From Bin80 sp965220935 (GTDB lineage Bacteria; Bacteroidota; Rhodothermia; Rhodothermales; Bin80): 64,000 nt of DNA. Location: NCBI GenBank assembly GCA_965220935.1, contig OZ244857.1, positions 2,232,001 through 2,296,000 on the forward strand, in the 5' to 3' direction. Shown here one piece after another: positions 46,504-55,722 of this stretch. Below the pieces are notes generated by a model. It had not been told where the DNA came from, did no database searches, and saw nothing but the letters and a program-made list of their open reading frames with translations. The position numbers and the translations under genes are program-made. Positions within the stretch are counted from its first letter, which is position 1; each line of letters begins with the position of its first letter.

Positions 46504-47919
46504 ATGTCCCGCTTAGTAGAAATTATCGCTCTGATCTTTGCTGATACGCTTGCAGCGGCATTATCCTGTATTCTTTATCTCCGTATCAGGTTTCCTGAAA
46601 GCTTTAATCTCCTGGGGTTTTCAGGAGATCAGGGGCAGGCAATCTATCCGCTTTATGCGACGGTGGCTCTGGCCTTATTTTGGATCGTGATGTTCCTGAT
46701 TGCCGGAATGTACCGCGAGCGACATGCAGATAGTCGGATTGATGAAATCGTGTCGTTAACAAAAGTGGTAACCGTCGGTGTATTGATTTTAGTATTCAGT
46801 ATTTTCGTTGACATTCTTGAGGCTGGTGGTAGCTTATCTATTTTTGCCAGTTATTGGATCTCTGTACTTGGAATGGTTACCACAGGGCGTGTGACGGTTC
46901 GTTCTATTCAGAAAGCCTTGATACTTCGCGGATTTGGAACCCACCGGGCACTCGTCGTCGGTTGGCGAGAAAAAGTGGATCGCTTATATCGTGATGTAGC
47001 GAAATATCCTGCCGCTGGAATCCAGATTGTCGGCGCAGTTCGATTGAAACCCAAAGATGACCAACTCATAGATCAAGAATCCGATGACGATGAAGACATC
47101 TATGCGATTGAGCAGCTACCCGATTTGATTGATGATTTACATGTTCGGGATGTATTGATTGCTTTAGGATCTCAGGATCATACAGAGCTCTCTGAGGTTC
47201 TCAGACTCTGCGATGGAAAGAGTGTAACGTTCAAACTCGTTCCTGATTTCTATTCGGTCATCGGAGGGATGGCGCGCACAGAGCATATTTATGGTCTTCC
47301 CCTCATTGAGGTCCTACCAATTCCAATGCCTGCCTGGGAGCAGTACACTAAACGCGTCATTGACCTGATAGTGGCTCTACTGATTTTGATCTTGGGGTTA
47401 CCCATTTGGATTGGAATCATTATTGCCGTGAGGATTTCTTCACACGGCAGCGCCGTATATCGACAGCAGCGCGTTGGGCGCAAGGGACATGTTTTTACAA
47501 TGTATAAATTCCGCACCATGCATCAAAATGCAGAAGATCAGACTGGCCCTGTCTGGGCATCTAAGGATGATCCACGCTACACACATCTTGGACGCCGATT
47601 ACGCCGAATTCGCCTTGACGAAATTCCTCAACTTATCAATGTGTTAAAAGGAGATATGAGTCTAGTAGGTCCACGCCCGGAACGTCCCTATTTCGTTGAA
47701 AAACTCAAGGAACAGATTCCCCTATATAATCGCCGTCATCGTATCAAGCCTGGCATTACAGGATGGGCACAGGTCATGTGGAGGTATGATAGATCTCTTG
47801 AAGATGTACAACAAAAAGTTAAGTATGACCTCTACTACATAGAAAATATGAGCTTACGAATGGACTTGAAAATTCTATTTAGAACATTAAGATCAGTCGT
47901 ATCTGGAGGAGGTCATTGA
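46504..47919 (+). CDS. Polyprenyl glycosylphosphotransferase (initiating sugar-1-phosphate transferase)
   Basis: A 471-residue protein of the WbaP/WcaJ type. Four N-terminal helices and a nucleotide-binding-like region (HRALVVGWREKVDRLYRDV) precede the catalytic domain: the re-entrant helix VIDLIVALLILILGLPIWIG, VYRQQRVGRKG, MYKFRTMH, RLDEIPQLINVLKGDMSLVG, PRPERPYF, and IKPGITGWAQVMWRYDRS. It transfers a sugar phosphate from a nucleotide sugar to undecaprenyl phosphate, starting surface polysaccharide synthesis. An Asp/Glu-rich insert (ESDDDEDIYAIE) lies at ~200. The downstream E1 gene overlaps it by four bases. Confidence 0.94.
   Translation: MSRLVEIIALIFADTLAAALSCILYLRIRFPESFNLLGFSGDQGQAIYPLYATVALALFWIVMFLIAGMYRERHADSRIDEIVSLTKVVTVGVLILVFSIFVDILEAGGSLSIFASYWISVLGMVTTGRVTVRSIQKALILRGFGTHRALVVGWREKVDRLYRDVAKYPAAGIQIVGAVRLKPKDDQLIDQESDDDEDIYAIEQLPDLIDDLHVRDVLIALGSQDHTELSEVLRLCDGKSVTFKLVPDFYSVIGGMARTEHIYGLPLIEVLPIPMPAWEQYTKRVIDLIVALLILILGLPIWIGIIIAVRISSHGSAVYRQQRVGRKGHVFTMYKFRTMHQNAEDQTGPVWASKDDPRYTHLGRRLRRIRLDEIPQLINVLKGDMSLVGPRPERPYFVEKLKEQIPLYNRRHRIKPGITGWAQVMWRYDRSLEDVQQKVKYDLYYIENMSLRMDLKILFRTLRSVVSGGGH
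47905..47918 (+). promoter_or_regulatory. Strong Shine-Dalgarno deciding a TTG start
   Basis: GGAGGAGG at 47905-47912 lies three bases before TTG 47916, inside the end of the upstream transferase gene. No other gene in this window shows so clear a ribosome site. It supports TTG 47916 as the real start and translational coupling (the TTGA overlap also forms the upstream stop). Confidence 0.7.
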
Positions 47920-49898
47920 GTGAGATCAGGTACTTCTCTGATGAAGAACTGCTCCAGCTGCTTCGCGCACTGTTAGTGCCTCGGCTGATTGAGGAGCAGA
48001 TGTTACGATTGATTCGCCATAACCGTATCTCTAAATGGTTCAGTGGATATGGGCAGGAAGCGATTGCAGTCGGAGTCACCTGGGCGGTGAATCATCACGA
48101 TGTGATTCTGCCTTTGCATCGTAACCTTGGGGTATGGACGACGCGAGATGTCCCCCTTAGGCCTTTGTTTTGTCAAATGATGGGAAAAGCGGGAGGCTTT
48201 ACCAAAGGACGAGACCGAACCTTTCATTTTGGACTTCCAGAGAAACGTATTGTGGGGATGATTTCTCATTTAGGCGCAATGCTACCTGTTGGTTGTGGAA
48301 TTGCACAAGCAGCACAACTTAAAGGCACCCAAGATATTGCCGTTGTATTTTGCGGAGATGGTGCAACAAGGGAGGGAGATTTTCATGAAGCCTGTAGTTT
48401 AGCCGGAATCTGGAATCTCCCGATCCTATTTATCGTTGAAAATAATGGATACGGCTTATCAACTCCCACGCACGAAGCACTGCCCATTGAGAACATCGCT
48501 GATGCAGCATCAGGGTATGGGTTTTCAGGTGTAACAGTTGATGGTAATGATCTGCTCAGTGTTGTTACAAATGTGCGAAAAGCAGCAGATAAGGCTCGAG
48601 AAGGGAATGGGCCGACACTCCTTGAAATGAAGACATTTCGGCGACGTGGACATGAAGAGGCTTCTGGTGTCAAATATGTTCCAAAGCAGTCGCTTTATGA
48701 TTGGGCAGCAAAAGATCCTATTGATCAGTATATCAATCTTTTGGTCACCAACAAGATTGCTTCTAATGGTGTTATTCAGACCATGCGTGAAGAAATCTCT
48801 CATACCATTGAGGTCACCTCCGAGTATGCTCTTGCACAGCCCTTGGTTGAGAGTAGTGAAATTGACGAACTAGATGATGTCGTCTATCCGAACAGTGGTG
48901 CGCCGAGAGCGCCATCAGGGCCTGATACAAAGATTCGATTTATTGATGCGATCACTGATGGGATGGCGCAATCTATGGAGGAAGATGATCGGGTAGTGTT
49001 CATGGGGCAGGATGTCGCTGAATATGGAGGGGTATTTAAGGCCTCTGATGGTCTTTTGGAAAAGTTTGGACATTCCCGTGTTCGGAATACTCCAATTATT
49101 GAAAGTGGAATTTTAGGGACAGCCATGGGACTGGCATTGGAGGGGTTTCGGCCCATCGTAGAAATGCAGTATGCGGATTTTATATCCTGCGGGTTTAATC
49201 AGATTGTCAATAACATCGCCAAAACGTACTATCGTTGGAACCAGCCTATCAATGTCACTATACGCGCACCATTTGGTGGCCACATCGGGGCAGGTCCATT
49301 TCATTCCCAATCTATGGAAGCGTGGTTTTGCCATGTTCCTGGATTAAAAGTGGTCATCCCATCCACCCCGCATGATGCAAAAGGACTGCTCATGGCATCT
49401 ATTGCGGACCCCAACCCAATCCTCTTTTTTGAGCATAAGTATTTGTATCGAAATATCAAGGGATCCGTCTGTGATGCACCTTTTGATGTTCCCTTGGGGG
49501 TTGCATCATGTGTCCACCAGGGGGAAGACGTCACGATAGTAACGTATGGACTCTGCACACATTGGGCGCTGGAGCAGGCTAAGAGGCAGTTACAAAATGG
49601 AGTGTCTATTGAAGTCATTGATTTGAGAACGTTAATTCCTTGGGATAAGAATTTAATCTTGGATTCTGTCAAGAAAACAGGAAGGCTTTTAGTGCTACAT
49701 GAAGCGACAATGACCAGTGGCTTTGGGGCCGAAATTGCAGCAAGGATTGCAGAGGATGGATTTGAGTTTCTTGATGCACCACCTACCCGTGTCGCAGCTA
49801 TAGATACCCCAATTCCTTTTTCTTTAAATCTGGAGACCAAAATATTCTCCGCGCAAGTCCGACTTGAAGAAACCCTTGAGCGCTTGTTAGCCTACTAA
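47916..49898 (+). CDS. Fused alpha-beta E1 component of a 2-oxo acid dehydrogenase
   Basis: A 660-residue single chain. The alpha half (to ~310) has the thiamine diphosphate motif VVFCGDGATREGDFHEACSL ending in FIVENNGYGLSTPT, plus HFGLPEKRIVGMISHLGAML. The beta half (from ~335) begins TKIRFIDAITDGMAQSMEED and has VVFMGQDVAEYGGVF, IESGILGTAMGLALEGFRPI, QYADFI and the C-terminal IEVIDLRTLIPWD. It matches fused branched-chain or pyruvate-type E1 enzymes of Bacteroidota. E1 decarboxylates a 2-oxo acid onto lipoamide of E2; no E2 or E3 gene is nearby. Coupling to a polysaccharide-initiating enzyme is odd and may be only positional. Confidence 0.93.
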   Translation: MSEIRYFSDEELLQLLRALLVPRLIEEQMLRLIRHNRISKWFSGYGQEAIAVGVTWAVNHHDVILPLHRNLGVWTTRDVPLRPLFCQMMGKAGGFTKGRDRTFHFGLPEKRIVGMISHLGAMLPVGCGIAQAAQLKGTQDIAVVFCGDGATREGDFHEACSLAGIWNLPILFIVENNGYGLSTPTHEALPIENIADAASGYGFSGVTVDGNDLLSVVTNVRKAADKAREGNGPTLLEMKTFRRRGHEEASGVKYVPKQSLYDWAAKDPIDQYINLLVTNKIASNGVIQTMREEISHTIEVTSEYALAQPLVESSEIDELDDVVYPNSGAPRAPSGPDTKIRFIDAITDGMAQSMEEDDRVVFMGQDVAEYGGVFKASDGLLEKFGHSRVRNTPIIESGILGTAMGLALEGFRPIVEMQYADFISCGFNQIVNNIAKTYYRWNQPINVTIRAPFGGHIGAGPFHSQSMEAWFCHVPGLKVVIPSTPHDAKGLLMASIADPNPILFFEHKYLYRNIKGSVCDAPFDVPLGVASCVHQGEDVTIVTYGLCTHWALEQAKRQLQNGVSIEVIDLRTLIPWDKNLILDSVKKTGRLLVLHEATMTSGFGAEIAARIAEDGFEFLDAPPTRVAAIDTPIPFSLNLETKIFSAQVRLEETLERLLAY

Positions 49899-50730
49899 TA
49901 CAGGTAGATTTGAGTTGTATAAGCTCCCACAATTGACTTTCAAACTCTACGGTACAGGGACTTATTTTGGATACGCATATTTTGGTCGTTGATTCAATAT
50001 CTCCTAATGTGCCGATTCAGTGATGTAACATAAACAAACAAGGACTATTGAGCGCCGATCAAATCGCCTCACCACCATTGGGGATCCTCTAACCTATTGC
50101 CCTTTGTATTGGATCAGGGTTCTATAGTTGATTGGTTGGGGTATCTTTTACGATCAATCAGCCACATCTGCATGGACAGGCTGGGAATGATGTATTCTAT
50201 CTTAGCTCCCCGATTCTGCCTTTATCCGAAAGTTGCCAAACAGTCTCTGCTTTTCAATAGACTTCTTTTTCATGAGAGTTCTGTGATTAATGGAAGAAAA
50301 TGAATGAACAATCATTCTATATCACAGAACCTCAACAATGTTGACACTGACCAACAAATAGTTTGCGAAAAGTAATTTGGAACCTCCCTACTTTAGGCGC
50401 TCATTGGGAATTGCTGAATAAAGATGAGTTTTTTATACATTGTGCAGTCATTTATTTGGGGTGTTTCAAACCTTGAGAAATAATGCCTCTGTCGCTACCT
50501 ACAATGATCAACAGAATGCTTGAATGATCATGCAATCCACCAAGAAAGATGCAAAGTGCTCCAATTGATTCAAAGCCATCATGACGCGCGTTTCCACATG
50601 ACACGACAACACTTGATCATATTACTTGTCAAGCAATGATCATTACTCTGTGGATCGATTTGTGACTTCATCTTTTCTTCACCCTAATCCACCTAAAAAA
50701 TCACTGCCAAATTTAAATGCTTTGGAGGCA
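49899..50730. other. Long gene-free region with nested inverted repeats
   Basis: About 830 bases between convergent genes. GTTCTGTGAT at 50278-50287 and ATCACAGAAC at 50321-50330 form a perfect 10-bp inverted pair enclosing a smaller hairpin (GAATGA...TCATTC). No coding frame was supported; a 68-codon frame at 50097-50303 has no features. Transcription ends from both sides presumably fall here, but no U-tract terminator was recognised. Confidence 0.45.
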
Positions 50731-52296
50731 TTACCTCGCTGATGCTGATAAGGACATTTCGGTTACATTGGGATCTGCATCTTTCCAGTTTTCCTTCAAT
50801 TTAGACATCGTCTGATGATATAATTGCTCATCTGACACCATCTGAGCCGCCTTTAATAAACCAACATATGATATTGACCTTCCAGGCGCTCTGGCAAGTG
50901 AAGCTTGAAATGCTTCAATTGCCTCAGTGCCCTTATTCGCCAACAAATAGAATTCACCCAGTAATTCGTGGGTCGGTTTCCCTGGTTCTGGTGGACCATA
51001 ATCCAGAGGACGTGCACTATCAATCTTTGCCGCCTGCTCAAGTAGCTGGGTTGCCTCATCTAAGTTTCCTTCAAATTTTAATAGTTCTGCCTTGAGCTGA
51101 TGCTGTAATAAAACACCTATGTTTTGTTTATCCTCCAACTTCATTAGCTCGCTAAGAAAATATCTTGCATCCTCTTCATTTCCATCTGATAGGGCTACCT
51201 TACCACGGATAAAATAAATATTTGCCAAAATGATTGATGAGAGATCATCGGTTTCAAATTCAATCGTTGCAAATTGGGAATCCCACCGATTTGTATCTGC
51301 AAAATAGTTTGAAAGCATCATCGTTACATAACCCATTGGATATGTTTCAGACTCGTTCTCTCTTACATCACTGATCATATCTTCAAGGAGCTTCTCTGCT
51401 TCTGTATAGCGACCAAGTTGTTGATAGGCATAGGCGCGCCAATGGCGGGCATGAAACGCACCTGTGTGGGTCTTTAATCCTTTACGCTCCATCCATCTCA
51501 CACTGGCAGCATACGCCTCTTCATTCGCTGATGCCATTTCAGTCCACATGCCCAATGCCGTGAAAATATGCGAAGGCATATGAAGGGCATGCGATGCATC
51601 AGGAGCAATCTTTGCATAAACGCGGGCAGCTCGTAGTCCAAGTGGAGCATGAACTGGATCATCATAGGCATGAATCAGATAATGGGCTGCCCCAGGGTGT
51701 CGTGGGTTCTTCGCAAAAACCTCTTCAGCAATCGCGGCTGCTTGCATATACAGTGTAAAGTCTCTTCCATCGTGAGCCAATCCCAAAAATGAAAGTGCAT
51801 AAAAAGTAGCAGCATCCAGATCATCTGGATAGCTTTCAGATAATAATTTGAGTTGTTGGTGATAAGCCGAATCTCGCATATTTTTGTCTTCACCTCCAAA
51901 GTACAGCATCTCAACAGCTCTCAAATAATCTTTCTCTCTATTAGTTGAGGCCTTGGAGAGTCTTCCTTCAAGGTCTGGAGCTAGCCTCATCAATGCCGCA
52001 CGTCCCGGATCAGTTTCTTGCCTCATCCAAATAGGATGGTTATGGGTCATTGCCTCTCCCCAATAGGCCATCGCAAACTCAGGATCAATAGTCCGCGCTT
52101 CAATAAATGCTTCACGAGAATCTTCATACTCAAAACTATGCAAGAGTAGTATCCCCCGAGAAAACGCATCTTGTGCTTCTGCTGAACCAGAGTTTTCAAA
52201 ATCTGTGAACCCGAGTCCTGTTACCTGTGCGGAGGCCTGAAAGGTGATACAACACAGGAATATAATCAGAGTGAAAGAATCATTAAATATTTTCAT
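50731..52296 (-). CDS. Secreted tetratricopeptide-repeat protein
   Basis: A 521-residue protein with signal peptide (FLCCITFQASAQ). It has many TPR-like helical pairs (FSRGILLLHSFEYEDSREAF, AYWGEAMTHNHPIWMRQETD, HAYDDPVHAPLGLRAARVYA, PSHIFTALGMWTEMASANEE). The AYWGEAM...HPIW and HAYDDPVHA...PSHIF blocks define a family of periplasmic TPR proteins of unknown function. Its start overlaps the aroE end by 14 bases, so it is co-translated behind aroE, although no functional link is known. Confidence 0.85.
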   Translation of the reverse strand: MKIFNDSFTLIIFLCCITFQASAQVTGLGFTDFENSGSAEAQDAFSRGILLLHSFEYEDSREAFIEARTIDPEFAMAYWGEAMTHNHPIWMRQETDPGRAALMRLAPDLEGRLSKASTNREKDYLRAVEMLYFGGEDKNMRDSAYHQQLKLLSESYPDDLDAATFYALSFLGLAHDGRDFTLYMQAAAIAEEVFAKNPRHPGAAHYLIHAYDDPVHAPLGLRAARVYAKIAPDASHALHMPSHIFTALGMWTEMASANEEAYAASVRWMERKGLKTHTGAFHARHWRAYAYQQLGRYTEAEKLLEDMISDVRENESETYPMGYVTMMLSNYFADTNRWDSQFATIEFETDDLSSIILANIYFIRGKVALSDGNEEDARYFLSELMKLEDKQNIGVLLQHQLKAELLKFEGNLDEATQLLEQAAKIDSARPLDYGPPEPGKPTHELLGEFYLLANKGTEAIEAFQASLARAPGRSISYVGLLKAAQMVSDEQLYHQTMSKLKENWKDADPNVTEMSLSASAR

Positions 52297-53146
52297 TATA
52301 TGCTAACTTTTTCATTAATCTATTGCGAACAATTTCTATGGGCATCTCTTGATGAGTCCACTGCCAATAAGCGACTGCAGCCTGTTGAATCAGCATTTCA
52401 AGTCCACCAATAATCGTTGCACCCTGAAGTTTGGCCTGTTGAAGAAATTGGGTGTTTTTTGGGCGGTACACTAGATCGTATATGATTTGATCAGAAGAAA
52501 AATCATGACACTGTCGCCATGGGGTCTCATCTACATTAGGATGCATTCCGACAGGGGTAGAATTCACAATCAAACGACTTTTTTGAATGGCTGGAGTTGC
52601 TGACTCAAAATCTTTAACTTCTACCTGATGGCTGATCTCTCTTAAATCACTGGCTATCTTTTGTGCTTGATTGACTCGGCGAGCGACAATCGTCAGCGGC
52701 TGCGGATCAAACGCACTTAGTAGTCCATATGCTGCAGCACGCGCTGCTCCACCAGCCCCAAGAATAGTCATTGGAGTACGCTTTATCTCAAACTCTTGAA
52801 TGGGAGACAAAAACCCAGCGACATCGGTATTATCCCCATATAGTGCGCCATCTTTACAAACAATCGTGTTAACGGCTCCAATCGTGTGTGCGACATCCGA
52901 AAGATGATCCATATATGGCACTACAGCCTCCTTATAGGGAATCGTTACATTGATACCAGAAAATCCTAGCGCTGAAAGCCCCTCTACTGCTTTTGATAAA
53001 TTCTCGTTTGCAAGATCAATGGCTACATAAATAAAATTCAATCCTTGATTCTGAAACGCTGAGTTATGGATGAGTGGCGACAGTGAATGTTGAACTGGGT
53101 TTCCTATAATGGCGATTAATTTGGTATTTACGTCAGGAAAGTCCAT
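52283..53146 (-). CDS. aroE: Shikimate dehydrogenase
   Basis: ATG 53146 (MDFPDVNTKLIAIIGNPVQH) gives 287 residues; a TTG nine codons upstream is possible. Motifs: GNPVQHSLSPLIHN for shikimate binding, GINVTIPYKEAVVPYMD with the catalytic Lys, GAVNTIVCKDG, the NADP Rossmann loop ILGAGGAARAAAYGL, NSTPVGMHPN, and GLEMLIQQAAVAYWQWT. It reduces 3-dehydroshikimate to shikimate for aromatic amino acids. It sits between the antiporter and TPR genes in one minus-strand operon. Confidence 0.95.
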   Translation of the reverse strand: MDFPDVNTKLIAIIGNPVQHSLSPLIHNSAFQNQGLNFIYVAIDLANENLSKAVEGLSALGFSGINVTIPYKEAVVPYMDHLSDVAHTIGAVNTIVCKDGALYGDNTDVAGFLSPIQEFEIKRTPMTILGAGGAARAAAYGLLSAFDPQPLTIVARRVNQAQKIASDLREISHQVEVKDFESATPAIQKSRLIVNSTPVGMHPNVDETPWRQCHDFSSDQIIYDLVYRPKNTQFLQQAKLQGATIIGGLEMLIQQAAVAYWQWTHQEMPIEIVRNRLMKKLAYNENI

Positions 53147-53169
53147 CAAGGTAAAGCGACGCGATTCAA

Positions 53170-55488
53170 TCAAGATAGTAACTTAGGTTCAAGTTCAGTC
53201 GAGCGAAGTGTCGCTCGCAATTCTTCCTCATTTGATGCCTGCCTCCATTCAGGTAGTAGAGTTCGGCGGCCAAGTAACCCCGCTAGATGGGCTTGGACAC
53301 GTAAGTGCTGAGTCGGATCGTCTTCTGGGGTTACAAAAAAAGCAAAAACTTCAATCGGCCCTTCTGTATGCGACAAATTCAATGGAGGCTCGCATCGCAC
53401 GAGAACGAGCTCACTCTGAGATATATTGTCGATTCGCACATGATGCAAAAGAACACCCGGTGATAAGACAGGGCTTTTTTCATTCATACACTCGGTCAGG
53501 CCGGCCGCTAACCTTTCCGCAGACTCGGGCAGTCGTTGACTCAATAATTTAGAAGCAGTTGAGACGATACGCTCAGAAGTGATATCATCAAAGTAATCAA
53601 TAATAAACGCTCGGTCAATGAGATCCTGAAAGATGGTTGTATCCTTGATATCTTCATCTACACATAAGGGGGGAAGCATCACAATGACAATATCGCTGAG
53701 TTGAGGTCTAAGAGTGTTTTCTTCTGCGTTAATCAAAAGATTAGATCCCCTAATGATAAACAAAAGGATCAAATTGTTACCATACTTTCCTTCAAGCGCC
53801 TCATAGGATCCTGGTTCGGTAATTCCAAATGTCCGAATTTCTCCGCCCGCTTCAAAGCGATGCTCAAGATCGTATACGCTGTGATCACCACCAAACAATG
53901 GCCGCCCACGCATATGGACGGGGATCCGAACGAGTGACGACTCGGAACGCAAAGGCGTCGCATCAGCCTGAAATACCTCGCCACTGCCGAGGATGTCTTT
54001 GAATCGTAGGGCCGCAAGCGAATTAGTATCGTCATTGGATGTGAGTGCCATGAAGCGTCTAATGCCGCTGAGGTCTAACTCATCAAGAACTTGCTCCTCC
54101 AGCGCATTCCCAGCAATCGCAGGTAAATCTCTGCCTTGGGCTTGCTTGATATTTCTCTCATTGGTATCAACCAATTGCACCGAAATTCCTTGATCCTGAA
54201 TTGCTTTAGCCATACTTTGCACCCAAGTCTTTGCCCCCAGAAATAAAATACCTTGCGGATTAGAATCTGCCATTCCCAACGCACGAGCCACAGGCTGAAG
54301 CGTCAAGCCATACACGGTTACTGTCCCGATGATGACCATGTAAACGATCGGAACCAGCGGTCCAGCGGCATCAGATCCATACACCCCCTCAATTCGAACC
54401 GAGAATAGAGAAGCCACAGCGGCTGCCACAATACCTCTCGGGGCGAGCCAAGCGATAAACCCTTGTTCTTTCCAATTCAGCCCAGTACGAAGACTTGACA
54501 ACATGACTGCAAGCGGGCGAACCACAACAATCAATATACCTAAGAAGATAAATGCCCTTGCATCAAAATATGTCAATGCATCAAAGTTCAGACGTGCGCT
54601 CAACAAAATGAAAAGGCATCCTATCAATAGTGATTGCAGGTCCTCCTTAAATTTATTAATATTGCGCAGGCTGGCATACGACTGATTTGCAAGAAATACC
54701 CCCATGATCGTGACCGAAAACAAACCAGATTCTTCATGCAAGCTATTAGAAAGCGCGAAGACGAGAATCACCACTGTCAATGCGAATGAACTTTGCAAGT
54801 AATCTGGGACTAAATGTCGACGTAATAAAAAGAGTATCAGAGCTCCGCCTAAGAGGCTCACTCCAATACTTACTGCGGCGGTTGTTAACAAAGCTTCCAA
54901 CGAAGGTACAATTGTTGTCAGCATGCCTCCACCTGTGACACCGCCCGCCTCGTACTCATGCATTGCGATCACCGCTTCAAGAACCAATACAGCAACTATA
55001 GCACCGACTGGATCAATCGTGATTCCCTCCCATTTTGCTATCGCATTGACGCGCCCACTCGGGCGAACATATCTGATCAGAGGCAAGACGACTGTCGGGC
55101 CAGTCACTGTCAAAATTGCCCCAAGAACAACTGCAATTTCCCAGGGCATTTCTAGTACATAATGCGCGGCAATGGCCGCCAAGACACCTGTGACTGCAAC
55201 ACCTATTGTGACGAGATTGAAGACGGCCCTTCCTACACCTCGAAGTTCAGACAATCTGAGATTCAATCCACCCTCAAATAGAATAATACCTATTGCCAGA
55301 GAGACAAAAGCAAAAACCCACTCCCCCTGTAGCTGTTCAGGAGGAATGATCCGCATGACGGGGCCTGCCAAAAATCCTACAACCAGCAGAAGTAGAATTG
55401 ATGGAACACGAATTCGCCATGCCAGCCACTGTGATCCAATTGCCAAGGCAATCACTACAACAATATGAATCAAGACTGTGCCCGTCAT
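53170..55488 (-). CDS. CPA1 Na+/H+ (or K+/H+) antiporter with RCK domain
   Basis: A 772-residue protein. The N-terminal ~400 residues form about 12 helices with NhaP/KefB-type motifs (ILLLLVVGFLAGPVMRIIPP, IGIILFEGGLNLRLSELRG, TVTGPTVVLPLIRYVRP, WEGITIDPVGAIVAVLVLE). An RCK/TrkA-N Rossmann domain follows (ILFLGAKTWVQSMAKAIQDQ, LVDTNERNIKQAQ, FMALTSNDDTNSLAALRFKD), then a C-terminal soluble region. It exchanges protons for monovalent cations, gated by a nucleotide. It overlaps the start of the aroE frame, so it heads this operon. Confidence 0.93.
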   Translation of the reverse strand: MTGTVLIHIVVVIALAIGSQWLAWRIRVPSILLLLVVGFLAGPVMRIIPPEQLQGEWVFAFVSLAIGIILFEGGLNLRLSELRGVGRAVFNLVTIGVAVTGVLAAIAAHYVLEMPWEIAVVLGAILTVTGPTVVLPLIRYVRPSGRVNAIAKWEGITIDPVGAIVAVLVLEAVIAMHEYEAGGVTGGGMLTTIVPSLEALLTTAAVSIGVSLLGGALILFLLRRHLVPDYLQSSFALTVVILVFALSNSLHEESGLFSVTIMGVFLANQSYASLRNINKFKEDLQSLLIGCLFILLSARLNFDALTYFDARAFIFLGILIVVVRPLAVMLSSLRTGLNWKEQGFIAWLAPRGIVAAAVASLFSVRIEGVYGSDAAGPLVPIVYMVIIGTVTVYGLTLQPVARALGMADSNPQGILFLGAKTWVQSMAKAIQDQGISVQLVDTNERNIKQAQGRDLPAIAGNALEEQVLDELDLSGIRRFMALTSNDDTNSLAALRFKDILGSGEVFQADATPLRSESSLVRIPVHMRGRPLFGGDHSVYDLEHRFEAGGEIRTFGITEPGSYEALEGKYGNNLILLFIIRGSNLLINAEENTLRPQLSDIVIVMLPPLCVDEDIKDTTIFQDLIDRAFIIDYFDDITSERIVSTASKLLSQRLPESAERLAAGLTECMNEKSPVLSPGVLLHHVRIDNISQSELVLVRCEPPLNLSHTEGPIEVFAFFVTPEDDPTQHLRVQAHLAGLLGRRTLLPEWRQASNEEELRATLRSTELEPKLLS

Positions 55489-55722
55489 AGAGTTAAATGT
55501 TTCTCATAAGAGACTTCTGGTTGATTCAAGACTACTTCTTGCCTGTAAAATAGCAACTATCCCTAAATACCTTGTGGATTTGCCCACTATATAAAACTAC
55601 GCAATAAGAGGTAAACTGCAATCACTAAACATCATCATACCCATAGTGATGGATGATTATTCCCCACAATCAAGGCATTATGGAGTGGATAGCAGGACCG
55701 GCGGCGTGTTCTGTCTGAAAAC
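55489..55722. other. Spacer between antiporter and Calx-beta pseudogene
   Basis: About 230 bases with the antiporter promoter region. Nothing else was recognised. Confidence 0.35.
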
